The position numbers and the translations under genes were made by a program. From the NCBI GenBank assembly GCA_964539805.1, contig CAZIKN010000013.1, positions 15,420-79,419 of the forward strand: 64,000 bases of DNA. The letters run 5' to 3'. Source of the DNA: M3007 sp964539805 (GTDB taxonomy: Bacteria; Bacteroidota; Bacteroidia; Chitinophagales; Saprospiraceae). This document shows positions 25,585 to 32,826 of this stretch, in pieces (position 1 is the first letter of the stretch; every line of letters begins with the position of its first letter). The notes beneath the pieces are model-generated. The model was not told where the DNA came from. It saw only the letters and a program-made list of their open reading frames with translations, and did not search any database.

Positions 25585-26187
25585 TTAAATCTCCGGCAAC
25601 GAAATCCGTTTCCATTTAGAAAAGATACGAACCAAAAATACCATCAGTACACAGACCATCAGGCTTGTTTTTTCATCCACATCCTGTTTGTACAACAGGA
25701 TGTGGATGGTGCCGCCAATTAAACAGGCCGTTGCATACAATTCCCCTTTTTTGAGTAAATCCGGCACCGTATTGCTGATTATGTCGGTCAAAAGCCCGCC
25801 AAAGGTAGCCCCGATGGTGCCCATAATAATGGCATAGCCGCTGTTGACGCCCGCCTGCAAACTTTTGAAAATGCCCAATGCCGTAAAAAAGCCCAAACCC
25901 ATCGCATCCGTAATAAAAATGGTGCGCTGAAATTTGATCCCCTTTTTATTGAACATAAACACCACCGTCACCGCAAAAGCCACTAAGAACAAGGCTAAAT
26001 AATCGTTCATCCAGCCCAAAGGGCGTATTCCGATCAAAATATCCCGAACTGTGCCGCCGCCATAGGCCGCCACAAAGGCCATGACCGCTGCCCCCAAAAC
26101 ATCCATTTGATATTTTCGGGCTTTCAGTGCCCCGGTGATGGCAAAAACAAAAGTGCCGACGTAGGCGATGATTTGGATAAAGTCCAT
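25585..26187 (-). CDS. TRIC-type (UPF0126) membrane channel protein
   Basis: 200 residues, seven hydrophobic segments in two homologous halves. Signatures: FAITGALKARKYQMDVLGAAVMAFVAAYGGGTVRDIL (the conserved GGGTxRD motif near residue 44) and, in the second half, MGTIGATFGGLLTDIISNTVPDLL. Prokaryotic homologues form trimeric monovalent-cation channels; older annotations call the family YadS/YicG and suggest glycine transport. It is convergent with the C25 peptidase, leaving 7 bp between stops. Confidence 0.92.
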   Translation of the reverse strand: MDFIQIIAYVGTFVFAITGALKARKYQMDVLGAAVMAFVAAYGGGTVRDILIGIRPLGWMNDYLALFLVAFAVTVVFMFNKKGIKFQRTIFITDAMGLGFFTALGIFKSLQAGVNSGYAIIMGTIGATFGGLLTDIISNTVPDLLKKGELYATACLIGGTIHILLYKQDVDEKTSLMVCVLMVFLVRIFSKWKRISLPEI

Positions 26188-26291
26188 GAATAGTTTTTAT
26201 GATCGGTACGACATTAGATTGGTTGCAGTGCGGGACATTGCCTGTTGTGCTTTGCAGGTGGCAAAAGATAAGAGGAGGAGGGCGGAATGCA

Positions 26292-26676
26292 TATTAACGT
26301 GAGTTTTGAATTAATTTATTTGATAATAAGGTATTTATGCAAACAAAGCGGCGAAAAGCTCTTGTAGTAGTTACTTGGCTCAAGAAGGCAATCGGCATGG
26401 CAATAGATCCAATATAGGTGCGGGGTCGTAAGACCCCACGCACGGCGGGTTTATCCGACCTCCAAAGGTCAGGCTTGTCCGACCCGGGCCTGTCCGACTC
26501 CAAGGGGGGCGGGTTTATCCGACTCCAAAGGAGGCGGATGTTCCTCAGGTCATAGCGGTGAGTACTGCTGAGCTTCCCTCGCCAATCTATACCGGGTGCC
26601 GTGCGAGGGTCTTACGACCCCGCACTTCTTCTTTTTTCTTTTTTGGTATTTGCCTATCTCAGAACTCACGTTAATA
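26292..26676. mobile_element. MITE-like non-coding element with nested inverted repeats
   Basis: TATTAACGTGAGTTTTGA (26292-26309) and its complement at 26659-26676 match in 17 of 18 positions. Inside lies a perfect 19-bp inverted repeat, GTGCGGGGTCGTAAGACCC (26418-26436) and its complement (26607-26625). The middle has several copies of short TCCGAC / CCAAAGG motifs. No credible gene is inside. Subterminal and terminal inverted repeats around 385 bp of non-coding DNA fit a non-autonomous element. It sits in the 789-bp gap between the TRIC gene and the SRPBCC gene; the rest of that gap is AT-rich and shows nothing else except the promoter at 26935. Confidence 0.6.
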
Positions 26677-26934
26677 CATATTAATAGATGTCGTATAAGT
26701 TATTCTTTATTTGTCCATGATGTATGTTCATATAACGTGCCTTTAAAGTTTGCGGTTTCTTTGTTAAAGGCATACTTTATGCCATATTCATCACCCCAAA
26801 GGTAACTCCATTTGAATATTCGCCCGCTTACAAGGCATTGGCCGCCCCATTTACTGCACTCTTTTGAACAATGCCATCAATATTTTATTCCTCAAAAAAA
26901 ATTTCTAAAAAACATTTTTTATTTTAAATTCGCT

Positions 26935-26942
26935 TATCTTTG
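26935..26942 (+). promoter_or_regulatory. Bacteroidota -7 element for the SRPBCC gene
   Basis: TATCTTTG, exact TAnnTTTG, 35 nt upstream of the ATG at 26977. Confidence 0.6.
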
Positions 26943-26976
26943 AGCTTTATTTTAAAACTTTTTGCTTATAATTAAA

Positions 26977-27402
26977 ATGAACAAATTAACCTTTACCATC
27001 GAAATTGCTGCGCCATGTGAAAAAGTATGGCGAATATTGTGGGATGATGAAACTTACCGAAGATGGACGACTGTTTTTTATGAAGGCTCTCATGCGGTCA
27101 GTGATTGGCAGTTGGGTAGTAAAGTGCAGTTTTTAGGTCCGGATGGCAACGGCATGATCAGCCGAATAGTCCAATTAGTACCCAATGAAACAATGGTTTT
27201 TGAACATTTGGGTGAAATAAAAAACGGAGTGGAAGAACTGTCCGCATCCTGGGCTGGTGCGCATGAAGCGTATCATCTTGCCCCAAAGAATAGTCATACG
27301 GTGCTCACTGTTTTGCTGGATACCCATGATGAGTATGCCGCTTATTTCACAAATACTTTTCCAAAAGCGATGGACATCGTGAAGGCATTATCAGAAAATT
27401 AG
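26977..27402 (+). CDS. SRPBCC-fold (START-like) ligand-binding protein
   Basis: 141 residues from the ATG at 26977 (MNKLTFTIEIAAPCEKVWRILWDDETYRRW). The single domain is of the SRPBCC/AHSA1-like type: beta strand, then APxEKVW helix, then FYEGSHAVSDWQLGSKVQFLGPDGNGMISRI, ending in a long C-terminal helix (TNTFPKAMDIVKALSEN). The substrate is unknown. It stands 62 bp upstream of a three-domain fusion that ends in another SRPBCC domain, so the two may act on related small molecules. Confidence 0.88.
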   Translation: MNKLTFTIEIAAPCEKVWRILWDDETYRRWTTVFYEGSHAVSDWQLGSKVQFLGPDGNGMISRIVQLVPNETMVFEHLGEIKNGVEELSASWAGAHEAYHLAPKNSHTVLTVLLDTHDEYAAYFTNTFPKAMDIVKALSEN

Positions 27403-27464
27403 TCTTTCTTCGTATACTTTTCAAGGCGATCTGGTGATAACCCGATGGCAAACAATACAATATC

Positions 27465-28733
27465 ATGACGAACAAAATATACCCATGTCTGTGGTTTGAT
27501 GGTCAGGCCAACGCAGCTGCCGAGTGGTACTGCTCCATTTTCAAAAAGGCGAAAATTACGAGCGACACGCCTATGGTGGTCCATTTTGAGTTGTACGGCC
27601 AGAAGTTTATGGGACTCAATGGCGGGCCACAGTTCAAGGTCAACCCTGCTATTTCATATTATGTTTATTGTGGTACGGAGGAGGAGATACAACAGCTTTA
27701 TGACGCGCTCTCGGATGGCGGCTCCGTATTAATGCCACTTGGCCAATACGATTGGTCTGAAAAATATGCCTGGGTGGCCGACAAATTTGGGGTCAATTGG
27801 CAGTTGGATATTGATGACATCCAATCAGACCAAAAAATAGTGCCCTCCCTTCTTTTTGCCAACGAAAAAATGGGCCTGCTTAAAAACGCCTTGAAGCACT
27901 ATGCTCAAATTTTTGAGCCCTCGCAGGTTCTGGTGGAAATGCCTCACCCCGGCAATCCCAAGCTGCCAGAGGGCGCTTTGCTGTTCGCCCAGTTCAAGAT
28001 ATTAGGCTACATATTCAACGGGATGAGCAGCATTATCCCGCATAATTTTGATTTTTCGGAAGGCAATTCCTTTGTTGTGGATTGCGAAAATCAGGAAGAA
28101 GTGGACTATTATTGGGAAAAATTGACCTATGGTGGAGGTCAAGAGAGCCAATGCGCATGGCTAAAAGACAAATTTGGGGTATCCTGGCAGATTATACCAC
28201 GCCAATTGATTGAATTGCTAAATGACCCAGATAGAGCAAAGGCTACCAGGGTCATGCACAGCATGCTTCAGATGAAAAAAATTGACCTAAACAAATTATA
28301 TCAAGCAGCCTCCATGAGCGAAAAAATGATTATTACCGTAGAAGCAACCATCAATGCCCCAATAGAAAAAGTGTGGGCATCCTGGACCGAACCCCAACAC
28401 ATCACCCAATGGAACCACGCCTCTGATGATTGGCATTGCCCCAAGGCCTCCAATGACCTTCGGGTAGGCGGTACTTTACTGGCTACCATGGCTGCCAAAG
28501 ATGGCAGCTTCAGCTTTGATTTTGAAGCCGTTTATGATGTTGTAGAACCGCACCAACGTTTGGTGTACACATTAGGCGACGGGCGAAAAGTAAATGTTGT
28601 TTTCACAGCGTCGGGTGGCCAAACCCATGTAGAAGAGCAGTTCGAAGCCGAAACCATACACGCAGTAGAAATGCAACAGGCAGGCTGGCAGGCTATTTTG
28701 GACAATTTTAAAAAATATACAGAGGCGCACTGA
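27465..28733 (+). CDS. Fusion of two PhnB-like (VOC/glyoxalase) domains with an AHSA1-type SRPBCC domain
   Basis: 422 residues. Domain 1, residues 1-122, and domain 2, residues about 125-278, are PhnB-like VOC domains (IYPCLWFDGQANAAAEWYCSIF; YVYCGTEEEIQQLYDALSDGGSVLMPLG; WVADKFGVNWQL, and again VVDCENQEEVDYYWEKLTYGG, WLKDKFGVSWQIIP). Residues 284-422 are a complete AHSA1/SRPBCC domain (ITVEATINAPIEKVWASWTEPQHITQWNHAS, ending in the helix MQQAGWQAILDNFKKY). The third domain begins exactly at an internal ATG (28314-28316) with a normal AHSA1 start, MSEKMIITV, and the text before it, KKIDLNKLYQA, is how stand-alone PhnB proteins end. This looks like two neighbouring genes joined by loss of a stop codon. 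Exact substrates are unknown. Confidence 0.88.
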   Translation: MTNKIYPCLWFDGQANAAAEWYCSIFKKAKITSDTPMVVHFELYGQKFMGLNGGPQFKVNPAISYYVYCGTEEEIQQLYDALSDGGSVLMPLGQYDWSEKYAWVADKFGVNWQLDIDDIQSDQKIVPSLLFANEKMGLLKNALKHYAQIFEPSQVLVEMPHPGNPKLPEGALLFAQFKILGYIFNGMSSIIPHNFDFSEGNSFVVDCENQEEVDYYWEKLTYGGGQESQCAWLKDKFGVSWQIIPRQLIELLNDPDRAKATRVMHSMLQMKKIDLNKLYQAASMSEKMIITVEATINAPIEKVWASWTEPQHITQWNHASDDWHCPKASNDLRVGGTLLATMAAKDGSFSFDFEAVYDVVEPHQRLVYTLGDGRKVNVVFTASGGQTHVEEQFEAETIHAVEMQQAGWQAILDNFKKYTEAH

Positions 28734-28800
28734 TAACCTTCTTCCATACAGGGGATAAATGGGCATCATTTACGTTTTGAACAGATTAAAATTGATTCCC

Positions 28801-29202
28801 ATGAAATATACAGCATCATTTTTTGCCCTGATAACCCTGATATGCTTTTTTAGCCAACAAAGTGCCGCACAAAAGACAAGCTACTGGAAAGGCAATACCC
28901 CCGGTCATGAAAACGATTGGTTTTGCGCCAAAAACTGGACCAACGGCGATGTACCCGACGAATTTTCCAACGTGATCATATCCGATCACATAACCAGCAA
29001 TCAAGCTTACCCGGTGATCAGTAAAGGATCCGTGGTGATCAACTCCCTGAGATTGGAAGGAATGGCCAAATTAGACCTTAGGGCCAATACCAAACTTGTG
29101 GTTTATCAAGAGTTTTTTGCTACCCACCCTAAATATTTCATGCCCCAGGGACGCTTCTGGGCACCTAACTACTACAAAACCGATGTAGCCATTGGAGAAT
29201 AA
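28801..29202 (+). CDS. Small secreted protein with beta-helix-like start
   Basis: 133 residues from the ATG at 28801 (MKYTASFFALITLICFFSQQSAAQ, a clear signal peptide); a longer in-frame start 14 codons upstream is less plausible. The mature part opens with SYWKGNTPGHENDWFCAKNWTNGDVPDEFSNVIISD, the W.G...DW....NW..G.VP pattern that begins many Bacteroidota right-handed beta-helix surface proteins, and continues for only about 60 residues before stopping. It has no sorting domain, so it may be a stand-alone module or the front of a truncated surface protein. Confidence 0.75.
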   Translation: MKYTASFFALITLICFFSQQSAAQKTSYWKGNTPGHENDWFCAKNWTNGDVPDEFSNVIISDHITSNQAYPVISKGSVVINSLRLEGMAKLDLRANTKLVVYQEFFATHPKYFMPQGRFWAPNYYKTDVAIGE

Positions 29203-29300
29203 AAAAATGTTTTTGCCTTGTTTTTCTGTAAACGGCCGGGTATGAACCACCCGGAGGGAACCTTAGCGAAGCATTCGTGTATGAGCAGAAAGGATGGGGT

Positions 29301-29331
29301 CGCTCCGAAAGCGGAGCGGCTCCGTTTTTTT
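29301..29331 (+). terminator. Rho-independent terminator
   Basis: Stem CGCTCCG (29301-29307) and CGGAGCG (29312-29318) with an AAAG loop, then GCTCCG and a run of seven Ts ending at 29331. It lies 98 bp after the small secreted protein gene. Confidence 0.65.
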
Positions 29332-29387
29332 ATAGTCAACGCAAAGTGATTCTGAGTTTACTCGCGTCTATAAATCTAAAAAAGCGC

Positions 29388-30125
29388 TTAAATCCTGGTA
29401 TAGGAACCAAAAAGGGCTTCTATCACCTCCTTTTTTCGTGCCCGGGCCACGGGCACCATCGCCTCACCAATCAATATTAAGTGCTCGCCATCCATTTTTT
29501 GAACACGGTTTTTCGCCACGATAAATGATTTGTGGGTGCGCAAAAAATGCGTGGCCGGAAGCAGGGTTTCCAAATGGTTGAGTCCTTCCAAGGTAACTAT
29601 TTTTTCATGGTCGGTGAATATTTTCACATATTCTTTCCAGCCCTCTATGTAACGTATTTCGGCAAAAGGGATTTTGACCCATTTTCGGTCTGACTTGACG
29701 GTCAGATGGCCATCTAAAGCCGGGGACTGCTCACCAGCAGCTATTTGACGCAATTGAAGCGCATCCTTAGCCTTGTTAATGGCCTGCCCAAATCGCTCAA
29801 AAGAGTAGGGTTTGACCAGGTAGTCCACCGCATCCAGCTCAAATGCTTCCGCCGCATGCTGAGGATAAGCTGTCGTAAAAATAGTGACAGGCTTGCGTGT
29901 AATGGATTTTAACAGATTAGTGCCACTCAAAATAGGCATTTGGATATCCAAAAACAACAGGTCAATCGTTTCGCTTTGCAGGAGTTCTATGGCGCGAATA
30001 GGGCTTTTGCATTTGTCCACGATAAGGAGGCCCGGCGTGTCCTGAATAAATTTTTCAAGCAAGGCCAATGCAAAATGCTCATCATCAACAAGCAAACAAC
30101 GGATGATATGATTAGGTGCGTTCAT
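29388..30125 (-). CDS. LytTR-family response regulator
   Basis: 245 residues. The receiver domain covers 7-125 (LLVDDE acidic pocket at 11-16, phospho-acceptor Asp60 in LLFLDIQMP, Thr in FTTAYPQHAAEAFELDAVDYLVKPYSFERF, Lys in VKPY). The LytTR DNA-binding domain covers about 145-240 (GHLTVKSDRKWVKIPFAEIRYIEGWKEYVKIFT; LRTHKSFIVAKNRVQ). No histidine kinase gene is adjacent, so its partner is elsewhere. Divergent from smpB; its -7 box lies only 4 nt from the start codon, suggesting a nearly leaderless mRNA. Confidence 0.95.
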   Translation of the reverse strand: MNAPNHIIRCLLVDDEHFALALLEKFIQDTPGLLIVDKCKSPIRAIELLQSETIDLLFLDIQMPILSGTNLLKSITRKPVTIFTTAYPQHAAEAFELDAVDYLVKPYSFERFGQAINKAKDALQLRQIAAGEQSPALDGHLTVKSDRKWVKIPFAEIRYIEGWKEYVKIFTDHEKIVTLEGLNHLETLLPATHFLRTHKSFIVAKNRVQKMDGEHLILIGEAMVPVARARKKEVIEALFGSYTRI

Positions 30126-30129
30126 CCTA

Positions 30130-30137
30130 CAAAAGTA
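30130..30137 (-). promoter_or_regulatory. -7 element directly ahead of the LytTR gene
   Basis: The minus strand reads TACTTTTG (TAnnTTTG), ending 4 nt before the ATG whose first base is 30125. If used, transcription starts at or next to the start codon. Confidence 0.55.
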
Positions 30138-30208
30138 GGCAAAGTAATGTTAAATTGATTATTATGCTCAAATCGTTTGCACCAGTATAAAAAAAAGGAT
30201 TAAGCCCC

Positions 30209-30216
30209 TACCTTTG
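30209..30216 (+). promoter_or_regulatory. -7 element directly ahead of smpB
   Basis: TACCTTTG (TAnnTTTG) ends 7 nt before the smpB ATG at 30224, so the smpB transcript would have almost no leader. Confidence 0.6.
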
Positions 30217-30223
30217 TCCCATT

Positions 30224-30700
30224 ATGGCAAAGGAGACACAAAAGCCGAAGGTGGAGATCACGAATCGTAGAGCGGCTTACGAATATCATTTTGTACAGGA
30301 ATTGGAAGCCGGACTGGTACTGACCGGCACTGAAATCAAAAGCATCAGGGCTGGCAATGTCAACCTGAATGATGCCTACTGCGTGTTTGAGAACAGGGAA
30401 CTGTATGTCCGCAATATGTTTATAGCCGAATACGAATTGGGCACAGATAACAATCACGAACCACGCAGGGTGCGCAAACTGCTCCTGCGCAAGCCCGAAC
30501 TGCGCAAATTGGAGCGCCGGGTAAAGGAAAAAGGATTTACCATTGTCCCTTTCAAACTGACGATAAACGAGCGTGGCTTTGCCAAGTTGACCATCGAACT
30601 GGCAGGCGGCAAAAAATCGTATGACAAAAGGCAAACCATCAAGGCCCGTGAGGACAAGCGCGACCTTGACCGCATGAAAAAAATACACAAAGTTCTGTGA
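30224..30700 (+). CDS. smpB: SsrA-binding protein SmpB
   Basis: 158 residues, normal length. SmpB binds the tRNA-like end of tmRNA and brings it to stalled ribosomes for trans-translation. Visible family text: ITNRRAAYEYHFVQELEAGLVLTGTEIKSIRAGNVNLNDAY (beta-barrel core), LRKPELRKLERRVKEKGFTIVPFKLTINERGFAKLTIELA, and a basic tail (GKKSYDKRQTIKAREDKRDLDRMKK) that enters the ribosomal mRNA path. Its stop overlaps the GTG start of the next gene by 4 nt (GTGA at 30697-30700). No tmRNA gene was found in this window. Confidence 0.97.
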   Translation: MAKETQKPKVEITNRRAAYEYHFVQELEAGLVLTGTEIKSIRAGNVNLNDAYCVFENRELYVRNMFIAEYELGTDNNHEPRRVRKLLLRKPELRKLERRVKEKGFTIVPFKLTINERGFAKLTIELAGGKKSYDKRQTIKAREDKRDLDRMKKIHKVL

Positions 30701-31353
30701 TCATACCTCGCATACTCTCTATTGTAGGCCATCCCATGCTCACCATCACGATTGGTATGGTGCTTATGCTGTGTCTTGACCCTTTCGCCTTTGGCCTGAG
30801 TTCGCCTTGGGAACACCAGGGGAAGGTGCTGCTGCTGGCTGTTTTTGTCAGCACTTTTGTGTTGCCTGCCTTTGGCGTGGCCTTGCTGAAGCCGCTGGGT
30901 ATGGTCAAATCCTGGCAATTGGAAGATAAGCAGGACCGCACAGGGCCTTATATCATGACAGGTATATTTTATCTTTGGGTGTATAAAAGTTTTTTATCCG
31001 AACCGCACTTGCCTTCCTTGCTGTCCATGTTTTCGCTGGGTGCCACCATAGGCTTGTTTCTTACTTTTTTTATCAATATTTTCACTAAAATCAGCGCACA
31101 TGCCGTGGGCATGGGTGGCTTGGTCATGGGTGGCATACTGCTATGTTTTCAATGGCCCGATGCGGCGCTGCAAATACCGTTCGCCAGCCAGAGTTTGCTC
31201 ATCAGTCCACTTTTATTACTGGCCATATTGATTGTCTTTGCCGGTTTGGTAGGGTATTCCCGCTTGGCTTTGCGGGCACACACACCTTCGGATCTTTATT
31301 TGGGTTACACAGTGGGGGCAGTAGCCATGTTGTTGGCCGATGTCATACATTGA
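30697..31353 (+). CDS. PAP2-like integral membrane protein
   Basis: 218 residues, starting with GTG in the GTGA overlap with smpB, which makes translational coupling likely. Six hydrophobic helices. The C-terminal segment YSRLALRAHTPSDLYLGYTVG matches the third motif of the PAP2 phosphatase superfamily (Arg, His, Asp spaced as in acid phosphatase catalytic sites). The first two motifs are weak (WQLEDKQDRTGPYIMT in place of KxxxxxxRP), so catalysis is uncertain; many Bacteroidota homologues share this. It could be a lipid phosphate phosphatase relative. Convergent with the next gene, 17 bp apart. Confidence 0.8.
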   Translation: MIIPRILSIVGHPMLTITIGMVLMLCLDPFAFGLSSPWEHQGKVLLLAVFVSTFVLPAFGVALLKPLGMVKSWQLEDKQDRTGPYIMTGIFYLWVYKSFLSEPHLPSLLSMFSLGATIGLFLTFFINIFTKISAHAVGMGGLVMGGILLCFQWPDAALQIPFASQSLLISPLLLLAILIVFAGLVGYSRLALRAHTPSDLYLGYTVGAVAMLLADVIH

Positions 31354-31370
31354 GCGCCCCAGACATGCTC

Positions 31371-32807
31371 TTAGCCTAATTGCTGAAGCAGCCATTCTTT
31401 TTCCGTAAGCCCCTGTTCCGCTTCTATTTTTTCGCGAAGGCTGCGCACTGTTTTGGGCTGTGCAAAATTGAGATGCATCAGTTTTTGGGCGTATCCCACT
31501 ATGCGCAGATAGTTGTCACGGTGATACCCAATGCCCGCTTTGCGCCTAATATAGGTTTTCATGCCCGTCAAATGGCTTTCCAATGCCTCAAATTCCCCGG
31601 TTTCGTAGTAGATCTTGAGCTGCAGGGTTTTGGCCTGCAAACTGGTCATCACATCGCGGTCACTGGTGTTTTGCAGCTGCAACAGGGCGTCGCCAAAACG
31701 CTGTCGGGCGTAGGCCACCCTGGCCAGGCAAAATGCGGAGGTGGACTCGCGATATTGTTTTTCCAAAAATGGTTTGTAATGCAGTACAAACTGTTCCGCC
31801 CAGGCTAATTCCTTCAATTGCAACGCAATACCCACGATGTTGCTAAAGGCGAATCGGGAGATATAGCCATTTTCCAGCAGTAGTTTGCGCTCCAGCGCAC
31901 TTTGATAGAGGTCAAGCGTATCCCGTTGTGACCCCGGGCGTCGCTCGTTTATTTTTTTGATTCCAAAATTGATGGCCAGCAGATAAAGGGTGCGGAGCTC
32001 ATCCTCAGGGAACAAGTTGGCATATTCCAGCAGGCATTTTTTGAACAAAGAAAAGGAGGCATCGGCATCCGAGCCTTGCAGCAGGCGATAGCACAGAAGA
32101 TAGAGCTCCACGGCAGGCACCTTGGCCAAGGGGCTGTTTTCCACGGCCTGTAGCATGTGGTCGAGCAGCCCGAGATCATAATCGGTCCGATAAACTGCCT
32201 TATGGCTCAGGGCAAGACAGGCTAAGCGCAGCTTTTGGATCACAAAAGCCGTATCCATAAGGTCACTGGTATTCTGAATATTCAAGGCCTCCGTTCGTAC
32301 CGCCGTGGAGTCCCATTGGTACTGCTCCCATTCTATCTGGTTTAGTTCCTGATAATACTTGCCATGCCGCCAGGCTTGTTTTTCGCGGTCGGCCTTAGCC
32401 TCGCGAAGTGTTATTTGAAAATGTTTGGCTAAGTTGCGTTTTCGGTAAGCAGCAGCGAGTTTGATCTTGGCCGCTCCCGCATCCGAAAATTTTTCCTGAT
32501 ACATAAAAAACTGCTCCAACAAGGCCAAAAGGCCCGAGTTGGCTAAGCGGAGTACAGTGTCATCGTTTTCCATCTTTGGGGCTACAGGTTTTCGGCCTAC
32601 CTTTGTGGAGGGGGTATTGTTTTTTATCCTTTTAATGGCCTCTGTAGCATCTGGCGGGGTGTTGTGCGCTATGCAGTCGGCTAAGTAATCATAAAGGGCC
32701 GCCAATTGGGGCTTCAAATTAAAAAACGGCGAGCGTACGAAACGTCCGAACGCCCGCCGTTCAGCAGTGTCAAGGGTGCTAAGTGCCTCGAACAACAGGG
32801 TTTTCAT
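31371..32807 (-). CDS. Alpha-helical repeat protein of unknown function
   Basis: 478 residues, cytoplasmic (no signal peptide), almost wholly helical with TPR-like pairs (FVLHYKPFLEKQYRESTSAFCLARVAYARQRFGDALLQLQ, KTLQLKIYYETGEFEALESHLTGM). The N-terminus FEALSTLDTAERRAFGRFVRSPFFN is characteristic of a Saprospiria/Cytophagia family of unknown function that I recognise only as conserved. It lies 19 bp downstream of the peptide-binding protein gene on the same strand and so may be co-transcribed with it. Confidence 0.8.
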   Translation of the reverse strand: MKTLLFEALSTLDTAERRAFGRFVRSPFFNLKPQLAALYDYLADCIAHNTPPDATEAIKRIKNNTPSTKVGRKPVAPKMENDDTVLRLANSGLLALLEQFFMYQEKFSDAGAAKIKLAAAYRKRNLAKHFQITLREAKADREKQAWRHGKYYQELNQIEWEQYQWDSTAVRTEALNIQNTSDLMDTAFVIQKLRLACLALSHKAVYRTDYDLGLLDHMLQAVENSPLAKVPAVELYLLCYRLLQGSDADASFSLFKKCLLEYANLFPEDELRTLYLLAINFGIKKINERRPGSQRDTLDLYQSALERKLLLENGYISRFAFSNIVGIALQLKELAWAEQFVLHYKPFLEKQYRESTSAFCLARVAYARQRFGDALLQLQNTSDRDVMTSLQAKTLQLKIYYETGEFEALESHLTGMKTYIRRKAGIGYHRDNYLRIVGYAQKLMHLNFAQPKTVRSLREKIEAEQGLTEKEWLLQQLG

Positions 32808-32826
32808 AGCATGAGGCGCAAGACGG

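Noticed and set aside
26294..26805. Two short frames (69 residues each) in the gap before the SRPBCC gene
   Set aside because: They run through the inverted repeats of the non-coding element and show no protein-like pattern.
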